A DNA stretch of 64,000 nt from Gemmatimonadota bacterium (GTDB lineage Bacteria > Gemmatimonadota > Gemmatimonadetes > Gemmatimonadales > GWC2-71-9): positions 200,487 to 264,486 of the forward strand of contig PNAE01000004.1 of assembly GCA_003169895.1 (NCBI GenBank). The letters are read 5' to 3'. Numbering within the stretch: position 1 is the stretch's first letter; every line of letters starts with the position of its first letter. The position numbers were made by a program, and so were the translations under genes. Below the pieces are notes generated by a model. It saw only the letters and a program-made list of their open reading frames with translations. It ran no database searches and was not told the DNA's origin. Positions 26,591 to 40,894 of this stretch are shown piece after piece.

Positions 26591-26853
26591 TCGAGCGCAA
26601 CGGGACGATCGTCAATTCGCTCGGCATGCATGCCCGCCCGGCCGCGCAGCTGGTACGACTCGCCTCGTCGTTCAAGTCGGCGATCGAGCTGGAACACGAC
26701 GGGCAGTCGGTGAACGGCAAGAGCATCATGGGCGTGATGACGCTGGCGGCCGAATGCGGCGCCGTCGTCCGGGTGCGCGCCGATGGCGACGATGCGGCGG
26801 CGGCGGTGGCTGCGTTGCTCGACCTGATCGCGAAGGGATTCGGCGAAACATGA
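26587..26853 (+). CDS. ptsH: Phosphocarrier protein HPr
   Basis: 88 residues, GTG start inside the EIID stop. Both regulatory sites are visible: His15 in SLGMHARPAA, phosphorylated by Enzyme I, and Ser46 in NGKSIMGVMTLA, the target of HprK. The presence of both with a linked hprK indicates that Ser-phosphorylation control operates. Overlaps ptsI by ATGA. Confidence 0.95.
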   Translation: MIERNGTIVNSLGMHARPAAQLVRLASSFKSAIELEHDGQSVNGKSIMGVMTLAAECGAVVRVRADGDDAAAAVAALLDLIAKGFGET

Positions 26854-28661
26854 GCGATCGCGAGTTGCGCGGCGTCGGCGTGTCGCCGGGTGTGGCCTTT
26901 GCGCCGGCGCTGGCGGTCCGGTGGACCTTCCCGGAGATCCCCGAACGAACCGTGGGGCCGGCGGAACTCGAGGCGGAAGTGGCCCGGCTGCACCAGGCGG
27001 TTCAGGCGGTCAGCGACCAACTCGACGTGTTGCGTATACGCACGCTGCAGCGGGCCGGGCCCGAGGCAGCCGGTATCTTCGACGCGCAGATCATGCTGGC
27101 GCAGGACACCGACTTCCTCACCAGCGTGGAAACGCTTATCCGCAAGAACCTCCTGTCGGCGGAAAGCGCCTACGAGTTCCGGGCGCTCGAGTTGCGCAAC
27201 GCCTGGCAGAACGCCCGCCAGTCGTTCCTGCGCGATCGGCTGGCCGACCTCAATGCCATCCAGCTCCGCATGCTGTTGCACCTGCTGGGGCGCACCGCCG
27301 ATGACGCCTGGCTGGGCGAGATCCGCGAGCCCGTGATCCTGATCGCGCACGAACTGTCGCCCGGATTGACCGTGCAGCTCGATCGCGAGCATGTCGCCGG
27401 GCTGATCAGCGAAGAGGGTACTCGCACCTCGCACGCCGCGATCCTGGCGCACTCCCTTGGCATTCCCGCGGTCATGGGCGTTCCCGGCGCGCTGGAGTGC
27501 ATCGCCGAGGGAACCATCGTTCTGCTCGACGGGCAGACCGGCCGGATCCTGCTGGACCCGACGCCGAACGAGCTGGAGACCGCCCGCTTGCAGGCGGTTC
27601 GACGTCATCGCCTGGAGTTGCAGCTCGAGAGCATCGCCGGTGAGCCGGCGGTCACCCCCGACGGCGCGGAAATCACGCTGCAAGGCAACGTCGACCTGCC
27701 GGAGGAGGTCGACGTCGCCGTACGCCATGGCGCCCAGGGTGTCGGCTTGTTGCGTACCGAGTTCCTGATCACCGGGCGCACCACCCTGCCCAGTGAAGAC
27801 GAACAGACGGAATACTACCGCCGCGTGGCCGCGGCGTTCACCGGCCACCCCGTGGTGGTGCGCACGTACGACCTCGGTGGCGACAAGTTCCCCTCCGCGT
27901 TCGTCGCACCGCATGAGCCCAACCCGTTTCTCGGCTGGCGCTCGATCCGCGTGTGTCTCGATCAGCCGGAGATCTTCCGGCCGCAACTGCGTGCTATCCT
28001 GCGCGCGGCGGCCGACCGCGACATCTGGTTGATGCTGCCGATGATCATCTCGCTCGACGAGCTGGCCGAGGCGAAGGGGCTGATCGCGGAGGAGGCTGCC
28101 GGCCTGCATGCCGCGGGGGTTCGCGCGGCGCGCGACGTCCCCGTCGGTGTCATGATCGAGACGCCGGCGGCGGTGATGCTCGCCGACGATCTCGCCGCGG
28201 CGGCAGCGTTCGTCAGCGTCGGTACCAACGACCTCACCCAGTACACGCTGGCCGTCGACCGCAGCAATGCCCGGCTTGCGAGCCGCTTCGCGCCACTCCA
28301 TCCCGCAGTGGTCCGCCAGCTGCGCCACGTGCGCGAGGCCGCGGCGCGCGCCGGGATATCCGCCTCGGTCTGCGGCGAGATGGCCTCCGACCCCGTGGCC
28401 ATCGTGCTGCTGATCGGGCTGGGATACGACCGCCTCAGCACCGCTCCACCGTCGATTCCGCTGGTCAAGTGGGTGGTGCGCAATCTGCCCCTCGCCGCCG
28501 CGCGCGAAGCGGCAACCCACGCGGTGCAGGCCACCACCACCGAGCAGGTGCAAGCCGGGCTGCGCGAAACGCTGGGCCGCTACGTCGACCTGCGTCTGGT
28601 CGACCCATCCGGCGCGTTGCCGCGGCCACTGGTGACCGCTAGCTTGCCCCGCAAAGACTAG
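26850..28661 (+). CDS. ptsI: PTS Enzyme I (phosphoenolpyruvate-protein phosphotransferase)
   Basis: 603 residues. Transfers phosphate from PEP to HPr. The phospho-His domain has GTRTSHAAILAHSLGIPAVMG with His195 (family usually GGRTSHTAI). The PEP-binding barrel shows LLRTEFLI, PMIISLDELAEAK, SVGTNDLTQYTLAVDR and the Cys-containing SVCGEMASDP. All catalytic segments are present. Last of the seven-gene PTS unit; metK starts 18 bases later. Confidence 0.95.
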   Translation: MSDRELRGVGVSPGVAFAPALAVRWTFPEIPERTVGPAELEAEVARLHQAVQAVSDQLDVLRIRTLQRAGPEAAGIFDAQIMLAQDTDFLTSVETLIRKNLLSAESAYEFRALELRNAWQNARQSFLRDRLADLNAIQLRMLLHLLGRTADDAWLGEIREPVILIAHELSPGLTVQLDREHVAGLISEEGTRTSHAAILAHSLGIPAVMGVPGALECIAEGTIVLLDGQTGRILLDPTPNELETARLQAVRRHRLELQLESIAGEPAVTPDGAEITLQGNVDLPEEVDVAVRHGAQGVGLLRTEFLITGRTTLPSEDEQTEYYRRVAAAFTGHPVVVRTYDLGGDKFPSAFVAPHEPNPFLGWRSIRVCLDQPEIFRPQLRAILRAAADRDIWLMLPMIISLDELAEAKGLIAEEAAGLHAAGVRAARDVPVGVMIETPAAVMLADDLAAAAAFVSVGTNDLTQYTLAVDRSNARLASRFAPLHPAVVRQLRHVREAAARAGISASVCGEMASDPVAIVLLIGLGYDRLSTAPPSIPLVKWVVRNLPLAAAREAATHAVQATTTEQVQAGLRETLGRYVDLRLVDPSGALPRPLVTASLPRKD

Positions 28662-28679
28662 CGCTCTGACGGCGGAATC

Positions 28680-32163
<3,484 letters not shown>

Positions 32164-32198
32164 TGTTCGGTGTTGAACGTGCGCGTCGTGGTTCGTGG

Positions 32199-32340
32199 CG
32201 CACACGCCGGTGATGTCCCGCTGCGCGCGTCTGCGGTTCGCTGGCGCGGCCGCCGTAGGTCTTGCGCGCCCGTTGCGGCCGCAACACAGCGGCCGCTGGC
32301 GAACCGAGGCCGCGCTTCGGGGACATCACCGGCGTGTGCG
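32199..32340. repeat. Hairpin repeat element, copy C, with 21-bp perfect terminal inverted repeats
   Basis: Bases 32199-32219 and 32320-32340 are exact reverse complements (cgcacacgccggtgatgtccc on the left). Inside, ggttcg/cgaacc and two GCGGCCGC blocks (32246-32253 and 32289-32296) can pair, with TGGC on both sides left as an internal loop. Twenty-seven left-side bases (32227-32253) are identical to 665-691 of copy A. It lies between a gene end and the cobalamin-riboswitch promoter. No transposase or target duplication was noticed. Confidence 0.8.
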
Positions 32341-32393
32341 GCTCCGATCTGTGGGGTGAACTGCCGGAGTTGGCCCGCGGTCTGCGACCCACC

Positions 32394-32422
32394 TTGCCGT
32401 GATCGGCTGTCCACCATAGCTT
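32394..32422 (+). promoter_or_regulatory. Candidate promoter of the cobalamin-riboswitch transcript
   Basis: TTGCCG (32394-32399), 17-base spacer, TAGCTT (32417-32422). Initiation near 32429 would fall just before the riboswitch aptamer, which is the expected arrangement. Sequence match only. Confidence 0.45.
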
Positions 32423-32435
32423 CGCCATGACAATC

Positions 32436-32590
32436 GTTGTTCGCTTGCGAACGGGGACGCTCGGAAGACCGGTGTAACGCCGGCGCGGCCCCGCCACTGT
32501 AACGGGCAAGTGTTTGGTCGCCGCTCACCGTGCCACTGGGGACCATCCCGGGAAGGCGAGCGACGAACGCCCGGAGCCAGGAGACCTCTC
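32436..32590 (+). ncRNA. Cobalamin (adenosylcobalamin-class) riboswitch
   Basis: The conserved B12-element blocks appear in order: cggaagaccggtg (about 32462-32474), gccccgccactgtaacggg (about 32488-32506), a second gccactgggga near 32532-32542, cccgggaaggcga around 32548-32560, and the B12 box gagccaggagacc at 32574-32586. This is the aptamer that represses cobalamin uptake or synthesis genes when the vitamin is plentiful. Downstream are BtuC- and BtuD-type genes, the classical target. Exact ends are approximate. Confidence 0.93.
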
Positions 32591-32678
32591 CGTTCGCGCC
32601 ACCAGCAATTCCTCGGGGGAGGGAACGGTGGCGTGGTCGTCCGAGTTGCCGCCACACCGCGGTGGACTCCCGCCGCCT

Positions 32679-32707
32679 CGCCCGTCTCGCCCTCCTGGAG
32701 ACGGGCG
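32679..32707 (+). promoter_or_regulatory. Hairpin hiding the btuC ribosome-binding region
   Basis: cgcccgtctc (32679-32688) and gagacgggcg (32698-32707) form a perfect 10-bp stem with a 9-base loop. The right side holds GGAG (32697-32700), the only Shine-Dalgarno-like stretch before the GTG at 32714. No T-run follows, so it fits a translational expression platform for the riboswitch better than a terminator. Inference from pairing. Confidence 0.5.
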
Positions 32708-32713
32708 ATTTCC

Positions 32714-33709
32714 GTGACCGCATCTCGCACCACCCGTTCACGCGCCGCGCTCCCGATCTTGGGCCTCGCAGCGCTCGGCGCGTGTATCGTGGGCATGTTG
32801 CTCGGAGCCGTGCCGTTTTCTCCTGGCGCCGTGTTCGCCGCGTTGCGCGACCCCGGCGCACCGGACGCGGCGATCATGCGCGACCTGCGGCTGCCGCGGG
32901 TCATGCTGGCGTTCGGCGTCGGCGGATCGCTCGCCGTCGCCGGCGCCGCGCTGCAGGCGTTGCTGCGCAACCCGCTGGCGGAACCGTGGCTGCTCGGCCT
33001 CTCCGGGGGCGCGGCGCTGGGTGCGGTGCTGGCGGTCGTGATCGGACTGCCGCTGGGCTGGAGTGTCGCCGCGTGTGCGACGGTCGGTGCGCTCGCCGCG
33101 ATTGGGCTGGTGTATCGCATCAGTGTCGTCGCCGGGCAGCGACTCGATCCGCGCGTCCTGCTGCTGGCTGGGGTGGTGGTTGGAGCGTTCACGGCGGCGA
33201 TCACTTCCGCGCTGCTCGTGATTACCGATCCCTTCACCTTTCATTCCGCGACTGTCTGGCTGTTCGGCGGCTTCGGCCGCTCGAGCTGGGATCTCGTCCG
33301 GCACTTTGCCGTCGTGGCGGCGCCGGCGCTGCTGCTGATCTGGTGGCTGTCACGTTCGCTCGATCTGCTCGCCCTCGGTGATGACAGCGCCGCCACCCTT
33401 GGCCTCGAGGTGGAACGGACCCGCCGGCTGGTCATCCTCGCGACATCGGTGCTGACCGCCGCAACGGTCGCCGCTGCCGGCGTGATCGGTTTCGTCGGAC
33501 TGGTCGTGCCCCACGCGCTGCGCGGCATCGTGGGTCCGCTGCATCGCTCGCTACTGCCTGCGGTCTTCATCGCCGGGGGGGCGTTCACGGTGCTGGCCGA
33601 CACAGCGGCGCGCACCGTGCTGCGGCCCGCCGAGTTGCCAGTGGGCGTCGTCACCGCGTTGATCGGCGTGCCGATCTTTGCGATGCTGTTGCGCAAGACG
33701 CTGCGATGA
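32714..33709 (+). CDS. btuC: Cobalamin/iron-chelate ABC transporter permease (BtuC/FecCD family)
   Basis: 331 residues, usual length, with about ten membrane segments. Family marks: LRLPRVMLAFGVGGSLAVAGAALQALLRNPLAEPWLLG and LGLEVERTRRLVI near the coupling helices, then GVIGFVGLVVPHALRGIVGP near the end. GTG 32714 was chosen for family length; the frame continues upstream through the riboswitch leader, which is not coding. The riboswitch makes a vitamin B12 or corrinoid substrate likely. Overlaps its ATPase by 4 bases. No periplasmic binding protein of the BtuF type is adjacent. Confidence 0.9.
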   Translation: MTASRTTRSRAALPILGLAALGACIVGMLLGAVPFSPGAVFAALRDPGAPDAAIMRDLRLPRVMLAFGVGGSLAVAGAALQALLRNPLAEPWLLGLSGGAALGAVLAVVIGLPLGWSVAACATVGALAAIGLVYRISVVAGQRLDPRVLLLAGVVVGAFTAAITSALLVITDPFTFHSATVWLFGGFGRSSWDLVRHFAVVAAPALLLIWWLSRSLDLLALGDDSAATLGLEVERTRRLVILATSVLTAATVAAAGVIGFVGLVVPHALRGIVGPLHRSLLPAVFIAGGAFTVLADTAARTVLRPAELPVGVVTALIGVPIFAMLLRKTLR

Positions 33710-34569
33710 GGCTCGAAGCGACCGGCGTCTGCGTGGTGTATCCGGGTGGATCGATCGCAAAGCCTGGCGCCCGCGGACCGGACCACATCGTCACGCCCAG
33801 CGCGGAGCGCCGAGCACCGGCTCGGCCGCAAACGTCGGCGCTGGACGCGGTGTCGTTCGCCCTCACCAGCGGCGAGCTCGTCGCCGTGGTCGGTCCCAAT
33901 GGCAGCGGCAAGACGACGCTGTTGCGGGCCCTGCTCGGCCTCGTTGCGCTGCAGGCTGGCCGGGTCACCCTCGACGGGCGCGCCATCCAGGAGTGGACGC
34001 GGCGCAACCTGGCCGAGAGTATCGCCGCGTTGCCGCAGCGCGAGGAGCCCGCGTTCCCGCTCACGGTGCGCGAAGCCCTGCTCATGGGACGCTGGGCGCG
34101 ACTGGGCCCGATCGCGCCGGTGGCCGAGGACGACGAGCGCGCGATCGCGGACGCGCTGGCCCGGTGCGATGTCACCGGCTTTGAGCGCCGCGGCATCGAG
34201 ACGCTATCGGGTGGCGAATGGCAGCGCGTGCGGCTGGCGCGCGCGCTGGCGTCGATGCCGCGACTGCTGTTGCTCGATGAGCCGACGTCGGCCCTGGATA
34301 TCGGCCACGAAATGGAGCTGCTCGAGCTGCTGCGCCGGCTCGTCGCCGACGGGCTCGGCGTATTGGTCATCACGCATCAGCTGAACCTGGCGGCACGGTA
34401 TGCCGATCGGGTCGTGCTGCTCGATCATGGACGGGTGAGGGCGGATGGAGCGCCGGCCGACGTACTCACGGCGGCGTTGCTTTCGGAAGTGTTCACGTGG
34501 CCCGTCGCGGTGATGCCGTGGCGAGACGGGTCACCGCAGGTCGTTCCACTACGCAGGGGTGAAGCATGA
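33706..34569 (+). CDS. btuD: ABC transporter ATPase, cobalamin type
   Basis: 287 residues. Energises the permease encoded upstream. Walker A VGPNGSGKTT, Q-loop near ALPQREEPAF, signature LSGGEWQRVRLARAL, Walker B LLLLDEPTSALD and the switch His in VITHQLN are all present. Odd point: about 30 extra residues, Pro/Ala/Arg-rich (GARGPDHIVTPSAERRAPA), separate the first strand from the second, where the family has a tight turn. ATGA overlap with btuC. Part of the riboswitch-controlled unit. Confidence 0.92.
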   Translation: MRLEATGVCVVYPGGSIAKPGARGPDHIVTPSAERRAPARPQTSALDAVSFALTSGELVAVVGPNGSGKTTLLRALLGLVALQAGRVTLDGRAIQEWTRRNLAESIAALPQREEPAFPLTVREALLMGRWARLGPIAPVAEDDERAIADALARCDVTGFERRGIETLSGGEWQRVRLARALASMPRLLLLDEPTSALDIGHEMELLELLRRLVADGLGVLVITHQLNLAARYADRVVLLDHGRVRADGAPADVLTAALLSEVFTWPVAVMPWRDGSPQVVPLRRGEA

Positions 34570-34753
34570 GTGGCTGGAGACCGAGCGCACCGCGCGGCAC
34601 GGCTCGCCGCTGATCCGCCATCCGGCCGGAGCCGGCGGGCGGTCGGTTGCTTGCCGGTGGCAGGGCCTTACGCTTGTCGCGACCGGCCTCCGGAGCGGTA
34701 CGCGCGACGACGTCGACTTCCCGGGAGCGACGGCGAGGCGGGTTACCTTACCG

Positions 34754-34759
34754 TATACT
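34754..34759 (+). promoter_or_regulatory. -10-like box upstream of the propeller lipoprotein
   Basis: TATACT lies 14 bases before the ATG at 34774. No convincing -35 was found, and initiation about 7 bases downstream would cut off the GGAGG at 34762-34766, so the box may be fortuitous. If real, the gene has its own promoter apart from the riboswitch unit. Confidence 0.2.
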
Positions 34760-34773
34760 ACGGAGGCTGTGTC

Positions 34774-35826
34774 ATGCGGGCTGGGCGGTTGTTCCTGCTG
34801 GTACTCGGTGTTGCGGCGGCGGCGTGCGCGCCGACGCTCGGCCCGGCGACGCCGCCCGTTGAGGTGCTGGTCGTCCTCGACAGCATGGACGACTCGCTGC
34901 GGATCATTCCGGTTGACAGCCCGAGCGTGGTGCATCACATCCTCCTCAATACCGGCTCCGGGGTCGTCGCCGCGTTCGCGCTCCACAATCGGGTTGCCGC
35001 GATTGGTTTCGGCGACAGCGTCACGATGCTTGACCTGGGGCTGCACCAGGTGATTTGCACGCAGCAACTCAACGGGAAGGGACCGATTGGTTCGCTGACA
35101 TTCGCCGACGGTGGGCAGGCATACGCTGCCACGCCGACGACAGATAGCGTCACCTCCATCGACGTCCCGCACGGCTGTGGCGTCGCACAGGGCTCGGTCC
35201 GGGGCCGGCCGCAAGGCTTCGGCGTGGCGCGTGGTACAGTATTCGTGCTGGTTTCGTCGAAGAACCAATGCGCGCCGCCCGCAGCCGATTGCGCGATCCA
35301 GAGCTGGCTCAGCACCGAGCCCCTGTTACGCGATTCATTCCCGCTCGGCCCCGGCCTCGCCCGGGGCGCGGTGTCCGCGTCCGACGGCTTCTTGTATGTG
35401 ATCAATGCCGGCGACAACACGTCGAATGGGCTGTTGTTGCAGGTCGATCCATTGCAACCCGGAAGTGTGAACTCGTACACCGGGTTTGGCCACCGGCCGC
35501 AGTCGATCGCAACCGATGGTGCCGATCATGTGTTCGTTGCCAGCCCTACCGACGGTCTCATGGTGTTCAACGTCCGCCGGCATCAGGTCGAAAAGGGCGC
35601 CGGACCGTTGGCCGTTGCGCTCCCCGGCCCCGCGCGCGCGCTCGCGACCGACGATTTTGGGCGAATCTACGCCCTGATCCCGGGGACGTGCGCGGCCGGT
35701 GCACACGGCATCGTCCAGCCACTCGATTCCACACTCGTCGCGCAGCATCCGATCACCGTCGGCCGCTGCCCGATCGCGATTGGCGTCACGGAAATCCCCG
35801 CGGCGCTCTACCGCTTCGACTACTGA
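34774..35826 (+). CDS. Beta-propeller lipoprotein, possible surface B12-binding protein
   Basis: 350 residues from an ATG with GGAGG 7 bases upstream. The signal peptide ends in the lipobox VAAAAC (Cys about residue 17). The rest consists of repeated roughly 45-residue beta units with recurring motifs such as GSLTFADGGQAYAAT, PQSIATDGADHVFVAS and ARALATDDFGRIYAL, as in YVTN/YncE-type propellers of six or seven blades. No enzymatic motif. It follows btuCD by 204 bases. Bacteroides BtuG is a propeller lipoprotein that binds cobalamin at the cell surface, so a similar role is a testable guess; no binding residues can be read from the sequence. Confidence 0.6.
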   Translation: MRAGRLFLLVLGVAAAACAPTLGPATPPVEVLVVLDSMDDSLRIIPVDSPSVVHHILLNTGSGVVAAFALHNRVAAIGFGDSVTMLDLGLHQVICTQQLNGKGPIGSLTFADGGQAYAATPTTDSVTSIDVPHGCGVAQGSVRGRPQGFGVARGTVFVLVSSKNQCAPPAADCAIQSWLSTEPLLRDSFPLGPGLARGAVSASDGFLYVINAGDNTSNGLLLQVDPLQPGSVNSYTGFGHRPQSIATDGADHVFVASPTDGLMVFNVRRHQVEKGAGPLAVALPGPARALATDDFGRIYALIPGTCAAGAHGIVQPLDSTLVAQHPITVGRCPIAIGVTEIPAALYRFDY

Positions 35827-35830
35827 TCCG

Positions 35831-36583
35831 GTGGCGGGCACGCCGCTCCTGACGCCCGCGATCGTTCTCGGCTCGCTTCGCTACGCCGAGTCGTCGCGCA
35901 TCGTCCGCTTGGCCACGCGCGAATATGGCGTGCAGAGCGCGATCGCCAAGGGCGCCCTTCGACCCAGGAGCCGGTTCGGCGCCGCGCTGCAACTGCTCAG
36001 CGAAGGTCACGCGCACCTGCTGCCGTCGCGGTCGAGCGATCTGCACACCCTGGTCGCCTTCGACCTTGTGGCCACCCATTCGGGACTGGCGCGCAACCTC
36101 GAACGCTTCGGTGCCGCGTCGGCGCTCGCCGAGGTGGCCACGCGCTTCGTTCCGCCGGTGGCCAACCTCGCCCTGTACGATCAACTACGACATGATGTGG
36201 AGTTGATCGAGCTCGCACCTCCTGACGCCATCAGGGTCGTGGCCTTGCGTGCCATGTGGCGCCTGATCATCGAGCTGGGCCTGGGTCCGACGGTGTCACG
36301 GTGCGTTCGAGACGCGGTGTCACTCCCCGCGGGCGCCGTCGCGCTGTCGCTGCGTGAGGGCGGCTTTCTGTGCGCCGCCTGCGCCGGCCTTGGCGCCACG
36401 ACGCGACTCGGGCCGCAAGACCGCGCCGATCTGGTGGCGCTGCTCGGATCGCACCTGGAGCTGCCGTTGCTGACCGATCGGCAGGCCGCGGCTCACCGGC
36501 GTCTCCTGGTGCGCTGGATCTGGGAACACCTGGGCGATACCAGCATGCCGGCGCTGGAGAGTTGGAGTGCGGCGAGGAGCTAG
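35831..36583 (+). CDS. recO: DNA repair protein RecO
   Basis: 250 residues from a GTG at 35831, 4 bases after the preceding stop. RecO promotes strand annealing and loads RecA with RecR. N-terminal OB fold: TPAIVLGSLRYAESSRIVRLATREYGVQSAIAKGALRP. C-terminal helical part follows. The zinc site seems reduced: only CAAC (near residue 179) plus one upstream Cys are visible, not the usual four Cys. Ends in a GC-rich tail region followed by low-complexity intergenic DNA. Confidence 0.87.
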   Translation: MAGTPLLTPAIVLGSLRYAESSRIVRLATREYGVQSAIAKGALRPRSRFGAALQLLSEGHAHLLPSRSSDLHTLVAFDLVATHSGLARNLERFGAASALAEVATRFVPPVANLALYDQLRHDVELIELAPPDAIRVVALRAMWRLIIELGLGPTVSRCVRDAVSLPAGAVALSLREGGFLCAACAGLGATTRLGPQDRADLVALLGSHLELPLLTDRQAAAHRRLLVRWIWEHLGDTSMPALESWSAARS

Positions 36584-36598
36584 GCGCTTGGCGCGATT

Positions 36599-36618
36599 GG
36601 CTGCGGTGTGCCGCAACC
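36599..36618 (+). terminator. Weak hairpin after recO
   Basis: tgcggtgtgccgca forms a 5-bp stem with a 4-base loop, extendable by GG/CC across a mismatch. No T-run. It could assist transcription end after recO. The following bases to about 36710 are low-complexity, with recurring agctacc/agctagc units, and hold no gene. Confidence 0.25.
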
Positions 36619-36769
36619 GGTCGGTAACGAGTCGCCGCCAGGTCCCAGCTACCGGTTTCCAGCGCCGCTACCAGCCCCCGGGCACTAGCAGCTAGCTTCC
36701 CATCGGCAGTCCTGTCACTCTTGGAGGTTCGTCCGATCCACGACTCGTTCGCAGCCTGAAGGAGCGTCC

Positions 36770-37192
36770 ATGCGCCGGTTTTTTGGGCCGGGGCTGGGCT
36801 TGCTGCTCGGAGGGGTCGCGGCGCTGCCTGCCGCCGCCCAGCGATCGCCGGATGCGCCGACGTTCGTCCTCGAGGAGCCCCGCCCGAACCCCGTCCTCCC
36901 GGCGGCGCTCGTCCCGTTCGCCATCACGTCGGATGTCTGTCGAAGAGGACATGCTCCGCGGGTCGCCCTGCGGGTCTACAATGTCTTCGTCCAGCCGGTG
37001 GCCATCCTGCGCCTCCGTGACCGCCGAGCGGTGGTGCTGGACAGCATCCCGTTGCGATGCGGACAGTATGTGGCCCTGTGGGACGGTACCGTCGCTGGCG
37101 GCACGCGGGCAGCCTCGCCCGGTATCTATTACCTGCGGCTCAGTGTCGATGAGCGAAGTACCGCAAGAAAAGTTGTCATCACCCCGCCTTGA
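36770..37192 (+). CDS. Secreted protein with FlgD-Ig-like domain
   Basis: 140 residues. AAGGAG lies 6 bases before the ATG. Signal peptide (LGLLLGGVAALPAAAQ). The mature part is a single Ig-like beta domain: RVALRVYNVFVQPVA then CGQYVALWDGTVAGG and SPGIYYLRLSVDE ending KVVI, the layout of FlgD Ig-like or type IX-sorting-like C-terminal domains (NPF-like NPVL start, Y-x-L-x-V strands, KVVI end). Here the domain stands alone. Two Cys could form a disulfide. Function unknown. Stop overlaps a palindrome. Confidence 0.6.
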   Translation: MRRFFGPGLGLLLGGVAALPAAAQRSPDAPTFVLEEPRPNPVLPAALVPFAITSDVCRRGHAPRVALRVYNVFVQPVAILRLRDRRAVVLDSIPLRCGQYVALWDGTVAGGTRAASPGIYYLRLSVDERSTARKVVITPP

Positions 37193-37211
37193 GGGATGCG
37201 TCGCATCCCTC
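37191..37211 (+). terminator. Palindrome after the FlgD-Ig-like gene
   Basis: gagggatgcgtcgcatccctc is symmetric except for its central base; as a hairpin it gives an 8-bp stem with a 5-base loop. It starts in the stop codon of the preceding gene. No clear T-run follows, so it may be a weak terminator or a protein site ahead of clpB. Confidence 0.4.
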
Positions 37212-37338
37212 TCGGCATTTAACGCCGGATCCTGTCCTCCCGGCGCTCCCATCCACCGTACGTTGATCGCCGCACGAACTGGCGGGCTCTGGGTTCTCGG
37301 GCGCTGTCTCGCCATCTTCCACGCTCGGAGGTCCGACC

Positions 37339-40408
<3,070 letters not shown>

Positions 40409-40571
40409 CGTTGTCATGCCAACCAGGTCGCCCGTACGAAGCACGGCACGCGGCACAGATCGCTGAAATCGCCGCGGTACTCGCTGTGGCCTCCCGTAGT
40501 ACCTGACGAGTTACGCGTCTATTATTGGGTGGTCGAGTGCGTGTTATCCAACCTTGCCAAGGAGCAGCTAG

Positions 40572-40877
40572 ATGGCTAGCAGCAAGAAGTCGGTGAAGCG
40601 GGCGGTCAAGAAGGCAACGAAATCGGCGAGCCGGCGGGTGAAGACGGCCAAGTCGTCGGTGCGCAAGGCGAAGACGACCGCACGCAAGGCGAAGCGTCGC
40701 GTCTCCAGCAAGGCGGTCAAGGCAGTGACTGGCGCCAAGAAAGCTGTTGCGGCCGGCAGGAATGCGGTTGCAACGGTAAAGCGGACAGCGAAGGAACATC
40801 CCGGTGCGATCGCTGCTGCTGCCGCCGGGATGGCTGCGGTTGCCGCTGGCATCGCCGCGATGAGCCGCAGGAAATAA
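40572..40877 (+). CDS. Histone H1-like Lys/Arg/Ala-rich protein
   Basis: 101 residues with AAGGAG 7 bases before the ATG. Residues 1-75 are almost entirely Lys, Arg, Ala, Ser, Thr and Val in an H1-tail pattern (SVKRAVKKATKSASRRVK, KAKTTARKAKRR), suggesting DNA or RNA binding. Unlike plain H1-like proteins, it ends with a hydrophobic Ala-rich stretch (GAIAAAAAGMAAVAAGIAA, about 79-97) capped by SRRK, which could be a membrane helix or packing segment. A TATTAT -10-like box is at 40520-40525. Nucleoid protein is the likeliest role; unproven. Confidence 0.65.
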   Translation: MASSKKSVKRAVKKATKSASRRVKTAKSSVRKAKTTARKAKRRVSSKAVKAVTGAKKAVAAGRNAVATVKRTAKEHPGAIAAAAAGMAAVAAGIAAMSRRK

Positions 40878-40894
40878 CGGCCGGGAGGTCGATC

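Noticed and set aside
32199-32340. Insertion sequence with 21-bp terminal inverted repeats
   Set aside because: At 142 bases it is too short for a transposase and no target-site duplication was noticed. A MITE origin remains possible, so it is listed as a repeat only.
34754-34773. Leaderless start for the propeller lipoprotein
   Set aside because: GGAGG sits at normal spacing before the ATG, and the TATACT box is 14 bases away, so ordinary ribosome binding is likelier.
37193-37338. CIRCE or other heat-shock operator before clpB
   Set aside because: No TTAGCACTC-N9-GAGTGCTAA or similar inverted repeat was found; only the unrelated palindrome at 37191-37211.
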